From Guadua angustifolia (lineage: Eukaryota; Streptophyta; Magnoliopsida; Poales; Poaceae), in NCBI GenBank assembly GCA_036346375.1, contig CM070514.1:13544463-13608462 (forward strand): 64,000 bases of DNA, read 5' to 3'. Both the position numbers and the translations under genes were made by a program. Under the pieces are notes generated by a model. That model was given only the letters and a program-made list of their open reading frames with translations. It did not search any database and had not been told where the DNA came from. Below are positions 34,224-46,123 of this stretch, one piece after another; the stretch's first letter is position 1, and each line of letters opens with the position of its first letter.

Positions 34224-36328
34224 TCATTTCTTGACTTTAGGTACCCAAGTGCTTTTGGATTCTTTGATGTTAGTCTCAATAACTTTGAGTCTAAAAGGAT
34301 TTAGCAGCATAGCTTTAGGTACCCAAACTGTTTTAAGTTTCTTATCAAGGTTTAAGGGACCAACATATTTAACATTCATTTTGCCCCTAAAGTCTTTAAA
34401 TAGCATGTAGTGAGCATCTACCATACAACCCCTATTTGCCTTAGCATGAGAGGTATTTGCAAAATAGCAGTTTCTAGATTCATGATTCGATTTATGACAG
34501 TAATAGCATTGAGTGCTTCTTTTGACATAACTCTATTTGAATTTGCTTGATCCATTTTGCTTGAGCAAACTGTTAGGTTTATATCCTAAACCCTTTTTGC
34601 CGAAGTTGGGTCTATGTTCAACCAGAATTTTGTCAAGAGTTGCATTGTCCAGAAAGCATTTTTCCAGCCCTTTATCAAATCTGGCTATTTTAGCCTTTAG
34701 TTCTTCATTTTCAGTCTAAAGTTCCTTTGCACAGGAAGCATGTTTGCAATTTTCATCACATGTACAGGAAGAGCTAGAGAGCGAAAACTCATCTTTAAGC
34801 AAGTTACAAGAAATTGATGCATCACATAAAGAGATATGATCAGACTTGTTGACTAGTATTTCAGTTTTAGTTTCTAGCTTATGACATTTATTTTGCAAGT
34901 CTTCATGATTCTTGGTGAAAAAGTATGATTTGAGACAAGTTCATCATAAATCTGTACAGACTTTTCATGTTCAAGAGTAAGCTTATCATGCTTTTCTTTT
35001 AGCAACTCAAGATCATTAGTCATGCCAGCAATAGTCCTTTTAAGAGCTCTTGTTGAAGTTGTTTTAGCATGCAAAGCATTATTTAATTCTTCAACTAATT
35101 CTACCAACTCATCATAAGAAGGTGAGTCACTAACCTTTTCCTTATCAGCTTTTGCCATTAGACATAGAGGAAATGAAGGTGCTGGTGGAGTCGATTCATC
35201 CAGGGCAAGCCCAGCTAGCCCTTTAGACCTTGAGTCATCATCATTAGAGGATGATTCTTCACTTGAGTTCTCCTCATCAGTGACCCATTCTCCAATATGA
35301 GCTTCACCTTTTCCTTTCTTAAAGAATTTCTTGGAGTAGCTTTTTTTGAAATATTTCTTCTTAGATTTGTCATGAGTCTTCTCCTCATCTTCACTTTTAT
35401 ATTTGTTCTTCTTCTTGCTTTTGTTAGGACACCGAGCAGCTATGTGTCCCTTTTCATTACACTCAAAGCAAATGACATTAGCAAAAGGATTTTTCTTTGA
35501 GTAAGAGTTTGACCTTCCCTTGTCCTTAAAGTTTACTCTTCTCATGATTTTGTTAGCTCTTCTCATCAGTAGAGCTAATTTCTTCACATCTCCATCCTCA
35601 GCATCACTCGACTCATCATCACTCTCATCTGACGAGTCTTGCACAATCTCCTTTGCTTTGAGGGCAATCGACTTTTTCTTGGGAGTATCTTCTTCAGCCA
35701 ATGTAAGCTAATGTGCTGAAATTTTTCCAAGTAATTCAGTGGGAGTGAGCCTCTTGAGGTCACCACTATTGGATAAGTAGGTGATCAAACTGTGATAGGC
35801 TCTCGGAAGTACCCTGATCATCTTCCTGCAAACCTCAACATCAGATATTTTAGTACCTAGGCCTTTAAGTTCATTTACAATTGGATTAAGCCTAGAGAAC
35901 ATATCATTAGCATTTTCTTGAGGAAGCATTTTGAACTGATCAAAATTTTCTCGGACAACATAATATTTTTCTTCTTTAACATTAGTAGTTCCTTCATGTA
36001 TTTCTTGCAATGTTGTCCATATATCATATGCAGAAGTAAGGTTACTTACTCTATCGAAAACTTCTAAACTAAGGCAAGAGAATATAGCATTTCTAGCTTG
36101 GGCATCATATTGCATATTTTGGATCTCACCAGGAGTGGGTTCACCATACACAGTTTGCCCTTCAGGTAAAATGCGTGGAGGCAAGGGCTTCTTTGTAACC
36201 CTCCACACATCATACCTGACAGCTTCTAAATAACATCTTATTCTAATTTTCCAATAAGCATAATTAGTACCATAAAAAACTGGTACTCTACCAATACTAA
36301 CGGTAGCTGAACCATTTCCCTCGGCCAT
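34224..36328 (-). pseudogene. copia B gag
   Basis: The ATG at 36328 lies about 50 bp inside the 5' LTR and PBS. The N-terminal block 36328-35708 is a UBN2-type Gag (VPVFYGTNYAYWKIRI, YDIWTTLQEIHEG). It is followed by a stop. 35701-34874 carries the zinc knuckle CFECNEKGHIAARC and Lys/Ser-rich and acidic stretches, then a coiled coil (ELVEELNNALHAKTTS). Further fragments to 34224 include a second knuckle (CYYCHKSNHESRNC, about 34460-34505) and TVWVPK motifs typical of the Gag end in this lineage. At least three frame breaks are present. Confidence 0.85.
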
Positions 36329-36364
36329 TTACCAAAGCTAGTTAAGCTAATTAAGGTAAACCTC

Positions 36365-36376
36365 GCTCTGATACCA
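36365..36376 (-). promoter_or_regulatory. primer-binding site of copia B
   Basis: GCTCTGATACCA on the plus strand is TGGTATCAGAGC on the element strand, the initiator-Met tRNA complement. It lies 2 bases from the 5' LTR end at 36379. Confidence 0.9.
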
Positions 36377-36378
36377 CT

Positions 36379-38016
36379 TGTAGGAACGAGTTGGCCTAGA
36401 GGGGGGGTGAATACGCAACTCTTCAAATTTTAATTCTTCGGTTATAGTTAACTATTCTATGTGAGTGAATGACTTAGAATCAGAATGTACCAAAAGTAAA
36501 AGCAAATAGAGATAACAGCGAAAGCAACACAATATAAAGCAAAGAACAAAATAAGACAAGTATTTATCCCGTGGTTCAAAGCACTTCTCCTACTCCACGT
36601 TGAAGCACTTCTCTCGAAGTATTGCTTCACCACGACTAATCGCTTGATAGCTATGGTTCTCACTCGGGTAGCTCTTTCACCACTCCGGTGAGGTGAGCTA
36701 CAAACTCTTCACAATCAAAAGTGGCCTTTCACAATCTTCTTTGGGCCAGTCTCACTTTTCACCTCCTCCAAGCTATCTAGGATCACGAGATCCAAGAGTA
36801 ATAAACTTGCACAAGCTCGTCTCTTGGTTCACTTTCATAAACTCTGACACTAGACACAAGCTTGGAGCTAAAAACTTAGAAAGAATGAGGTTTTGAGTTT
36901 CAGAGTGAAGCACAGACTCCTTGTTGTGAAAGAGAGCTCTTTTGAAAGCTAAAATGTCAAGGAGTTCATAAAGTTCTATGGTAGATAGCTCAGGCAATGC
37001 TTATATAGCCAATTCTGATGAAAATAGCCATTGTACCTACCACACTGACCGTTGCACGTGTCAGAGTGTCAATTTTGAGCTAAAACACGTTTACAGCGGA
37101 CTAAAAGTTTTTCCTTAGCGATACTGATCATGTGTATCACGGACCAAATTCACATATTTATGACGGACCAAAAAGTTTGGTCCGTCATGCATGGGGAATT
37201 CAGCAAGTTTGGTCCGTCAGAGGAATATGAAGTTTACATGTACGGCGGACTAAAAAATTTGATCCGTCATAGGTGAGATAAGACTGAGATCAGTAGCTGT
37301 GGACCATTTTTGACACAAAAAGAGTTTAATCAAAGGATTTGAATGTGTTATGGACTAAACTTCGAATTAGCTATATTTGGTCCATCATGAATGATACATT
37401 CTTTGAAAAAGTGTTTGATTTGAACATTGGATTCACGAAATGAATATCAAAGTTTTGCCTATCAGAAAAGATGGATATTTTTGCATTTATGCCGGACCAA
37501 AAAGTTTGGTCCGTCATAGATAGACAACTGAGATATTTTGATTTTGACAAAGGTATGTATATGGCGGACCAAAAAATTTGGTCTGTCATAGATGGGCAAC
37601 AGAGATATTTTGATCGGCTGAAAGGTACATGTATGCCGGACCAAAAAGTTTGGTCCATCGTAGATGGGCAAAATTTGATAGCTGAGTCTCTTCAAGAATT
37701 TTTCACTACGGACTTATGTATATGAGAATATGAGGTTTGATCCGTTGAAATGAATAGAGTTTGATCAAAATTTTGACTAAAATGAATTTTGAAGTTGAAC
37801 TGAGCTGACTTTGATTTGAGATAATGCCTTAGACTATTTTGTGACAGAATAGGAGATGATCAACTGAACTTTGGTCCGTCATAAAGTTTAGACTCGTTGT
37901 ATATAGCGATTTTGGTTCAAGGAGCAGAAAGACTAAATGACTTAACTCCAAGCAATCTAGTTTTGTCATAGCCTAATGAACCAAGTTACCAACTTGTGCC
38001 AATTCCCTCTTTATAG
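36379..38016 (-). repeat. 5' LTR of copia B, outer end deleted
   Basis: It matches 23460-25003 closely but stops at CCCTCTTTATAG, where element A gag resumes, so the outer ~215 bp are gone. It keeps a ~97-bp segment (about 36444-36540) missing from the other LTR. TATA on the element strand: TATATAA at 37001-37008. Palindromes GGACCAAA-N3-TTTGGTCC lie at 37165, 37494 and 37638. The missing end includes the outer part of U3, so this LTR has lost its outer promoter sequence. Confidence 0.88.
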
Positions 38017-38400
38017 AGCGATATCAGGCCAAGGGAAAGCCCAAAGCCCAAAGCCCAAGTGAAGTAGGATGACAAGGAGAAGTCTTACGCTAAGCCATAT
38101 GGATAGCAGAATCAGACGTGCTTCAGGTGTGGCACTTGGGGGCATTGGTCGAAGATATGCCGGGAACCTAAGGAAGTGATCAACGCATATCAGGCCAAGA
38201 AGATGGCCAAAGTCAATGCACCAGCAGAAGCGCATTTCGCCAAGGTAGGCGACAATGATGCCATGGACGTAGACACCCTACTTGCCTCACAGTCTACCCT
38301 GGACATCGATGCAGTAGCCAAACTTTTGGCAAATGAAGAGGAAACCTCTGTCGATGACATAGAGGCTGAAATCAATGCATACTTTACAGATTCCATTTAA
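38017..38400 (+). pseudogene. copia A gag, C-terminal part with zinc knuckle
   Basis: This reads GQGKAQSPKPK, then stops, then the knuckle CFRCGTWGHWSKIC (about 38120-38160). An acidic C-terminus follows and ends ETSVDDIEAEINAYFTDSI at 38400 (TAA). It continues the Gag interrupted at 23459. The junction has lost part of A and the end of B's LTR. The stop codons (TAG near 38067 and 38104) show decay. Confidence 0.8.
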
Positions 38401-38619
38401 TGTATGAATTGCATTATTTGCATTTTTTTAATAGTGGTTGATTACTGAATTCCCTTTGAATAATGAATTGTAAGCTCTAGAAGAGCATGCATTTTCTCAT
38501 AAATGAATAAGAAGTTTATTTTATTCCAGTATTCTTTATTTGCAAATAATATTTGAATTATTTTATCACTGTCTGATTGGAATTATATTTCTTTTATCTA
38601 GAAATCGTGTAGCGCCCAA

Positions 38620-39456
38620 ATGGAGGAGATATGTATTGTTGATAGTGGCACAACAAATACCATCCTAAGAGAGTCCAAATACTTCCAATCGATCACGAAG
38701 AATATTTGGAAAAATTACTACAATTGCGAGCGATTCTTATATAATAGATTACGGAAGAGCCACAATTATCTTGCCATGGGTACAACTTTGGTAATTGAAG
38801 AAGCCCTTTTGTACCCTAAATCAACGCGCACTCTCTTAAGTTTCAAAGACATTCGCGCCAATGGTTTTCACGTAGAAACCAATGAAGAAAATGGCAAAGA
38901 ATACTTATGCATAGTGAAGCATGCGGTATGTGGAAAAATGATATTAGAAAAATGTCCCTCATATGGATCTGGGTTGTACTACACGAAAATTCATGCACCC
39001 GAAGTGTATACTTCTTTGAAGACTGTCTTTAGATGCTCTGAATTATTTTCTTTGTGGCATTGTAGATTAGGACATCCTGGTCTTAGAATGATGAGAAATA
39101 TAGTGAACAACTCACAAGGTCATGGCATTAATGTTAAGAATTTCCCGAATCATGAAGATTTTGTGTGCCCTGCATGTGCCACCGGGAAATTAATAACTAG
39201 ACCCTCTATTATGAAAGTGCAAAGTGAAATCTCTGCATTCTTGGAACGCATCCAAGGGGATATTTGCAGCCTGATTCAACCCTTGTCAGGGCCGTTTCGG
39301 TATTTTATAGTGCTTATAGATGCTTCCTCGAAATGGTCTAGAGAGGGTGGAAGTACCAAAGAAAGCGAAGGTATCTCTCATCTGTTGAGAGGCCTCAAAG
39401 AAAAAGGGCGAAATCGGCTTCTCAAACCCAAAGTACGGGCGTCTGGAAAAAACTAG
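38620..39456 (+). pseudogene. copia A protease, GAG-pre-integrase and truncated integrase
   Basis: The frame opens MEEICIVDSGTTNTILRESK (protease DSG active site near residue 8). It carries a GAG-pre-integrase zinc-binding region (SLWHCRLGHPGLRMMRNI, then CPACATGK), and begins the integrase core (GDICSLIQP, IVLIDASSKWSR). At about 39345 the integrase is cut: the frame jumps to a later, Lys-rich linker (HLLRGLKEKGRNRLLKPK). The DDE core with its second Asp and Glu is therefore missing. 39457-40249 continues with degraded linker and N-terminal RT sequence. Confidence 0.85.
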
Positions 39457-40249
39457 GCAAGAGGACTTACCACAGCCAATCACAAAGATGCCCCAAGGAA
39501 AGAAGGGGAGCCAGTTGAGACTTGGCGTTGGAAAGAAGCCTATGGAAAAGGCAGTTCCAGATTTGAATCTTCCATTGGAGGAAGCCGCTGGAGAAAATGT
39601 GTGCGCACACATGGGTGATGAAAAGCTGAAGGAACTTGCTCTTGTGATGGGAAATAGCAATGAAGAGAAAGTAGAAGTGCATGAAGCACCCCATGATGAA
39701 ATGGCTATAAATTTTGTAATAACAAGAGAATCCCTGAATAGAGCAACAGCAATGTCGATGCTACTTTGCAAAGAAGATCGCCTTGATCATTGATCATGAT
39801 CCCGAGCCTACATCTCTCGCAGAATGCAAGAAAAGGCTAGATTTGGATATGGAAGAAGGCAATCAACTGCGAGTTAGTCTCTCGAACAAAGAGAGGTGCT
39901 TGGGCGGTGTCTTTGCCGCCTCCCCATATAAACCCGTGGGTCACAAATGGGTTTTGTTAGGAAGAGGAATGAAAATAATGAAGTTGTAAGATACAAGGCA
40001 AGACTTCGTTGCTCAAGGTTTCACTCAACGACCTAGGGTTGATTATGAAGAAACCTATTCTCCGGTCATGGGAGGAATTACCTTTAGATATTTGATCTCA
40101 ATGGCGATGAACTTGAAGTTGAAAATGAAGCTAATGGATGTTGTCACAACATATCTCTATAGAAATTTGGATCTGAGAGATATACATGAAATGCGGAAGG
40201 TATCCTATCGAATCAAGATAGAGCAAGCGAAACACAGTATAGTGTAAAA
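39457..40249 (+). pseudogene. copia A linker and N-terminal RT, heavily broken
   Basis: Open pieces 39488-39793 and 39783-39989 form an acidic linker. In mixed frames, remnants of KWVF-type and GFTQRP/DYEETYSPV-type RT motifs appear between 39940 and 40070. Stops are frequent. No intact product. Confidence 0.65.
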
Positions 40250-41400
40250 TTGGAGAAATCACTGTATGGGCTAAAACAATTAGGAAGAATGTGGTACAAT
40301 CGCTTGAGTGATTTTCTCTGTAAAAAAGGCTACACAAACAGCGAAGATTGTCCATGCGTATTTATACAGCGATCCCCAAACGGATTCTGTATAATCTCCG
40401 TCTATGTAGATGACTTGAATATCATTGGAACGGATGAAGAAATTGAAGAGGCATGCTCATACTTGAAGTCTGAGATTGAAATGAAAGACTTGGGTAAAAC
40501 TAAGTTATGTTTAGGCTTACAGCTTGAACACGTTCAAGGAGGAATCTTTGTACATCAATCATCCTACACGCAAAAAGTGTTGAAAAGATTTGGTTTTGAA
40601 AAATCATATCCTGCAAAAACCCCAATGGTCGGAAGGTCACTCCAAGCAGACCAAGATCCATACAGGCCTAGAGAAGAGGGGGAGGAAGTCTTGGGAGCGG
40701 AATTCCCATATCTGAGTGCAATTGGAGTGCTCATGTACCTTGCAAATAGCACCAGGTCGGACATTGTGTTCGCCGTGAATCTGCTATCCTGGTACAGCGC
40801 AGAACCCACCAAAAGGCATTGGAAAGGGATTAAGGACATCTTCCATTACCTCCAAAGAAGCAAGGACCTCGGCCTATTCTATAGAAGAATGAATGAACTA
40901 AACTTGGTCGGCTATGCCGATGTTAGGTATCTATCGGACCCGCATACTGGAAAGTCCCAAACGGTGTATGTTTTCCTTTATGGAGGAATAGCAGTTTCTT
41001 GGAAGTCGTCTAAGCAGACTCTTGTCTCGACATCAACAAATCACTCGGAAATCATTGCCTTGTATGAAGCCTCCCGTGAATGTGCATGGCTTCAAAGAAT
41101 GGTTCACCACATCTAGAAGTCATGTGGTTCCACATTGAACAAACTCCCACAATCATCTATGAAGATAATGCAGCTTGTGTTGCCCAAGTACAGATGGGAT
41201 ATTTGAAAAGCAATCGTGAAGCATATCAACCCCAAGTTTTCTCGCTCATGAATTGCATAAGATGAGCGAGATTAAGTTACTGCATACTAAGTCATGTGAA
41301 AATCTCGTAGATTTATTCACTAAGTCACTCCTAGCATCTACTTTTGAAAGGTACGTTAAAGGAATTGGGATGATGAGACTTAGAGAAGTCTGATTCGGGG
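40250..41400 (+). pseudogene. copia A reverse transcriptase and RNase H
   Basis: 40250-41116 is one open frame: KSLYGLKQLGRMWYNRLSDF, catalytic YVDD at 40403-40414, GLQLEHVQGGIFVHQSSYTQ, TRSDIVFAVNLLSWYSAEP, and an RNase H start (GYADVRYLSDPHTGKSQT; WKSSKQTLVSTSTNHSEI). It is stopped at 41116 (TAG). RNase H continues in broken frames to about 41390 (ATFERYVKGIGMMRLRE in one frame). 40318-40713 is duplicated at 6130-6529. Confidence 0.9.
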
Positions 41401-41654
41401 AGATATTTCACATACTCTGTATAAATCTTGAACTTGAAGTTTGAGTACCCAACGTGATCTTGAAGATTAACATTAAAGTTTGGGTGAATTGTACTCTTTT
41501 TCCTTAGTAAGTTTTTCACAAAAGTTTTCTTACATATGGTTTTGATGAGGCAATTCGTGCAACACAGTAAGCGTATGCTATGTACTTTTTCTCCATGTAT
41601 TTTTCCCACTGGGTTTTTCTGGAGTTTTGATGAGGCATATGCATTTCGCGGCAA

Positions 41655-41670
41655 AGGGCCCAAGGGGGAG
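41655..41670 (+). other. polypurine tract of copia A
   Basis: AGGGCCCAAGGGGGAG stands directly before TGTTAGGAAACC, the start of the 3' LTR. Confidence 0.8.
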
Positions 41671-41710
41671 TGTTAGGAAACCCTGCGGCCCGTAAATGCC
41701 CAATTGGCCC

Positions 41711-42179
41711 TGTCAACGTTTGTTATCGGCAATAATAAAAACGGGGCTAGACGTCAGATCCAAACTTGATGGTAGCACAAGACGCAAGAATTATACAGGT
41801 TCAGTCTCTCACGGAGGAGATAATACCCTAATCCTGTGCTCTAGAATTAAGTGTGTCTAGCTTATTTGCTGATGAGATCATATGCTGATGTTCCCCCACC
41901 CCTCACATTATATAGCAGAGGAGGGCGGTTACAAAAGAGAGTCCTGGTCGGATACAAGGTGGGGATTATATCTCCTGTACATATCTGTTTGGTAATGGTT
42001 TAGATTATGATTGTATCCTACCTAATCAGAATCAGTTGCTATCTTTAGGGCTTGCTTGTTTAGCATGTCTGGTGCAACCCTGGTGGCTTCTTGTTTCCTT
42101 GTAGTCGGCCTAGCCCGGTCTTATCTAGTTGGGCCTCGCAAGCCTGCCTTGCAGATACACGTGGTGTGCATACTCCACA
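41711..42179 (-). repeat. 3' LTR of the Tat gypsy
   Basis: Starts TGTCAACGTTTG and ends CATACTCCACA in plus-strand reading. It is followed at once by GTAGCCCCCGAG, the complement of a purine tract. 469 bp against 454 bp for the other LTR, with scattered differences. TATATA near 41908. Confidence 0.92.
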
Positions 42180-43003
42180 GTAGCCCCCGAGTGTTTTGTG
42201 ATTAGATTGCCTTATTATTGAAGGGATTTCCCGACTGGTTCTTTCACCAGCCGAGTGCTCTGTTGTTGGCAAGGAGATCGTGAAGGACTCGATAGAGCTC
42301 CACGTGTAGGCATTCCGAGTGGTTCCCAGACCAATTTATTGAGCCGGATCGCAACTTCGCCTTGGAGTTTTCCTCCGTTCGAGTTGGCTTTCGGTGAGTG
42401 GTACTGTGGGCGGGGCCTTTGACTTTTGGCTGTCATCATGAGGCATACCATAAATTGTCCAAGTGGTACCTGCTCCTGCTTTTTGCAGTATACGGCTAAT
42501 GGCCCATCATGAGGCATACCTCTGGGATTTTTATTTTAAATCAACTTATGATATCTGATTCCATTTTGAACGGTGACCAGCATGCGACCTGACATGAGGC
42601 ATATCATAAGAGGATGTTTTATTTTGGAACGTACCCAAATTCTGTCTGATGCGATCATTGGCCTTTGGCACATCATGGGGCGTACCGTATCCCAAATCAA
42701 ATTCGGTCCAATTGTGCCTATGTACAGTGATTCACTGCACATGGCCACCGGCCCATCTTGAGGCGTGCCCTAGGGCAACCTCAGGACATACGAAAGGCGA
42801 AGCGTTTTCCCGCTCAAGGCGAAAGTTAGCATCGCTTCCTATAAATATGAGGCTCGGTGCGAACAAAGCGATTTTCTGCGCACTGCTCCTCACCTGCCTC
42901 TTCATCTTCTCACTTTCGGCGCTTCTCCTGCGATCTTCGCCGCTAGGGTTAGCATCTCTTGCCATCCCAATCCGGCGCAGTTGCTAGTTCCTTCACCCAA
43001 AAA
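42180..43003. other. gypsy 3' region and antisense-gene promoter
   Basis: Non-coding. Variants of GAGGCATACC (or GGGCGTACC) recur about four times between 42430 and 42690. TATAAATA at 42840-42847 lies about 160 bp before the antisense ATG. Confidence 0.5.
42840..42847 (+). promoter_or_regulatory. TATA box of the gypsy antisense gene
   Basis: TATAAATA lies upstream of the ATG at 43004, and the same spacing is kept in the partial copy at 7300. Conservation of the box in two copies supports real antisense transcription in the family. Confidence 0.55.
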
Positions 43004-45854
43004 ATGTCTTCTCCTTCCTCGAAAGACGCTCCTTTATCAGCTTTGACCAAGGATTGGGCCACTTCGGTGATGACGGAAAAGCGATTGGAGAAATTGGTCT
43101 CCAGCGGTGTCTTCCCCCCACTGGTGATGCTCTTCGCCCGACCTATAGTGGGTGAGTATTGCCCCATACCCCGCACTAAGGAGGTGGTCATTTTTTAGTC
43201 TTTTTTCCAGCGTGGGTTTGGCCTTCCCATTTGCGCTTTTCTCTGTAGTCTTCTTCATTTTTATGAAATTGAATTGACCCATCTCAATCCCAACTCCATT
43301 CTTCAAATTGCCGTCTTTGTTCATCTCTACGAGGCCTTCTTTTCGACCTTTTTTGCCATCTTTTCCTTCTCAAGCCCTTCCCAAACAAGAATTCCCCCAA
43401 AGCAGTTGGGGGTGCTGTGTTCTAGCTAAGGGACGGCTTGAAGAAGTCTTATTTTGTTATTTCCTTCAAAACCTCAAACAAGAGTGGCACCGAGTGGTTT
43501 CTTGTGCCAATCCCAAACCTTCTCTTCCTTCTTTTTCCGGAGTCCCTCCTAAGCCTTCGATGGATTGGACTTCGCTTCCCTCGGATGGCGGGATGGACCA
43601 GGTGGCAGAGCTCATAGGTATGATCGCCAAATTGAAGGAAGACGGACTAACCGGAGTCGCTATCATCCTCAATTTTGCCTTTCGCTGAGTACAACCCCTC
43701 AAGGAGCGAGTCCATCTTGGATATGACTATGAAGGAGAGCGTGACACCACCCGGGAAGCCCCTGAGCCGATTCCCAGGAATATTCTCCTTGGACGTCTGG
43801 GCAATTTCTTCGTCCAGGGCACCCAAATCGTCAACACTGGGTGTCCAAAGCCCTTCAACAAAACGAGTCCTCCGCCTTCGGTAAGATGCTTTCTCATCTC
43901 CCAGTAGCTGTGCCTAAGCATGTGTTTGTTACACATACTTACGAGTCCTGGCGCTTTCTTCTCGATCTTGTTGCTGAATTTCCTTAGCACAAGAGCGCCA
44001 AGCAGAAATGCCCTGCTAGCGCCTCGCCCTCGGCTCCGAGTGCTAAGAAGGATAGGGCGGCCGAAGCTAAAGACCCCTTGGGAAAGGGGAAATGCCCGGC
44101 CGTCTACCTGCCCAAGGAGAAGAGGAAACAATCGACTGCTAACGTGCGCCCGACTGGAGGCCCGAAGGTTTGGGACTCGGCAGCCGTGCGTGCCTCACCC
44201 TCGACTTCTTGGTCATCGAGTCGGTCTGAGGGCTCGGAGGCTCTTGAGCCCCCAACCCGGCACTCGGCCAATAGTGTGCCTCCACCCCCGCGCCCAGTCG
44301 GAGATCCCTTGTCCACCATGCCCGGCGCCCAGCCGAGTTCTTCTGCAGGTGGACCCTCTCCTCGGAAGGGCTCAGGGATAAAAATAACAAGATCCAAAAG
44401 GTTGGTTTCTTTGTCAACTCTTCCTTTTGTCTTTTCGGGTCATGCCCTAACTGCTTCTTTTTCTAGGAAGCCTGTCGATGAAATTCCCGTGGACGTGCCA
44501 CTCAGGGATCCCCAGGAGGCCACCTCCGAAGATGCCTCAAGCCGGCCGGGGGGTGAGGCGCCGACTAATGCCACGCCCGCCACCCCCGAAGTAGCTCCGG
44601 AGCCGGCGGCGACAACTCTTCCGACTACTTCCGCGACTCAGGGCGCTAGGGCTGATTCTGATCTGGGTAGCCCCCGGCTGTGTACACCTCCTGGGCCGGT
44701 TGGCCAAATGGTGCCCCTGAAGCCTATCACCCGCCCCTCACCTCCACCAGAAAAACTCCCTCGGCCTCCTCGCCCGAAGTCCCCGCTGCGGCTTGCGTTC
44801 TTCGGCGAGGACGGTGAGTGGACAGCTTTTGACGACAAGGGCGAGGAGAAGGAATGGGAGACATTCTGCGACAACGTCTTTAGTTGCTCCCGGCTGGCTC
44901 ACGTGAGTTTTTTGCGCCGAGTTGGTTAGAAGTTCTCTTCTTTTTGTCTTTGGTGACTTTATCATTTGTTTTGTTTCCTTCAGCGTCTGAGTGAGTGCGC
45001 CAAGAAAAGGGACGCCGTTCTCCGGGAGATACTCCCGAAGACCAAGATGCGACGGGATTATGAGGCCGAGGTCCAGCGGGTCCGCGTCGAGCTCCAAGAG
45101 GAACTCGGTAGGGCCTGGAACGAGAACCGAGCAGAGCTGGAAAGGCTCCGGGCCCAGGTTCAGACTTCCGAGGCAGACAAGTTGAACCTGACGAGTTCCC
45201 TTAGCGGTAACCACCTTGTCCGACTGCCTTAGATCACCTTTTTAGTCTTCCACCCCTTAAGTCATTCTTCCTATCTTGGTTTCGGTCTTCGTTGTTGTAG
45301 ATCTTCAGGGAAAGCTCGAAACCACCCAGGCTCTGGTCAAGGAGCTGAAGAAATCTAAGGAGGATGCCCAAACCAAGTCGGTCAAGTTGGAACAAGAGCT
45401 GGAAGGTTTGCTCCCGACTCGTCCTTTGTTCCTGTTGTGCTTTTTAATGTCTTTGAGCTAATCCGATTGGTTTTACAAAATACCGGGCTAAGTCACAGGC
45501 TCAGTACCGAGTCTTGGATGAGAAGATCAAATCAACTGAAGCACAAGTCGACAAGCTCCGGGAGGGCTCTAAGGCGATGTTGCAAATCCTAGATCCTAAC
45601 GATTTGGACCCAGCGATCACGATGCCACGATCGGTGGGTGGCGAAGGGCCCAAGAAGTGTAGCGCTTGAAGAGGCAGCGATCCGGCGCCCGATCAAGCTC
45701 AGCCATCGTGAAGTCCTTGTATCCACAGGTGGAGCTTCGAGGCTATCGAGGCGCTTTACTGCCGTCGATGGCGATCAAGCCATTGCTACCTTTCGATGAC
45801 GTTAGGGATACCTCCGCCGCTTTAGTCGAAAACTTGGACTTGGGCTCCATGTGA
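43004..45854 (+). pseudogene. gypsy antisense gene (aORF): Transposase_28-type domain plus coiled coil
   Basis: The ATG at 43004 starts MSSPSSKDAPLS. The N-terminal domain (FPPLVMLFARPIVGEYC, then LLHFYEIELTHLNPNSILQI) is interrupted by TAG near 43195, and its later part is open to 43688. A Pro/Ser-rich middle (44078-44929) follows, with a probable intron at about 44400-44466 (GTTGGTTTC...TTTTTCTAG). A coiled coil (45000-45210, YEAEVQRVRVELQEELGRAW) comes next. Further coiled-coil exons are at 45300-45405 and 45490-45670 with GT/AG-like junctions. The C-terminal part ends near 45854 (FDDVRDTSAALVENLDLGSM). Extra antisense ORFs of this type are known from Tat elements; the biochemical role is unknown. 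Confidence 0.75.
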
Positions 45855-46123
45855 ATGTCTATTTGCTGGAACTTGGTCTTGTAATAACTCTTTTGTTCCT
45901 TGGAAAAAACGCCTGGCAACTGAGCCATGTTTTGCTTTTAATTGCTTCATTTGTGTCTTGAGAATCTTTGTTGATTTAATGCTTGCATGCGCCTTGCCTA
46001 GTTTGGTGTCCCGTGACCGTATGTCTTCTTAAGCGCTTCAAGTTCTAGCGCCCGCACGTTTTTCGGGCCACTTCGGCTTCCCGCGCTAGCGTTTACTCAG
46101 AACTGTTCGGCTTCCACACTTTG

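Larger units (their letters stand above)
29934..34227 (-). pseudogene. copia B pol (protease, integrase, RT, RNase H), split by a solo LTR
   Basis: The protease core WVIDSGCTQHMTG lies near 34190-34150. A GAG-pre-integrase zinc finger follows (LWHRRLRHVGMSNL, then CSACQAGKQ). The frame then meets the solo LTR 32488-33626. Across it, the coding sequence resumes precisely with STTRPLELLHMDV. The integrase core (DDFSRFTWVFF, IRSDNGSEFVN, TPQQNGVVERKNRT) runs to about 32050, and RT starts near 31327 (FQMDVKSAFLNG). YVDD is intact at 30876-30887. RNase H lies at 30310-29934 (SRTKHIEIRHHFI, DQLADIFTKPF). Stops and frameshifts occur near 32030, 31630, 31010 and 30310 (a TAG where the family has Trp). 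It is not functional. Confidence 0.92.
23460..38016 (-). mobile_element. SIRE-like Ty1/copia element B, nested in copia A
   Basis: The element reads on the minus strand: 5' LTR at the right (36379-38016), PBS, gag, protease, integrase, RT, RNase H, a long spacer, an env-position ORF, polypurine tract, and 3' LTR at the left (23460-25218). The order protease-integrase-RT-RNase H is that of Ty1/copia. The extra coiled-coil ORF after pol and the long LTRs point to the SIRE/Maximus lineage. The right LTR lacks its outer ~215 bp, so the target duplication is lost, and some of the Gag of element A at the junction is missing too. A gypsy solo LTR sits in its pol. Multiple stops make it inactive. Confidence 0.9.
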
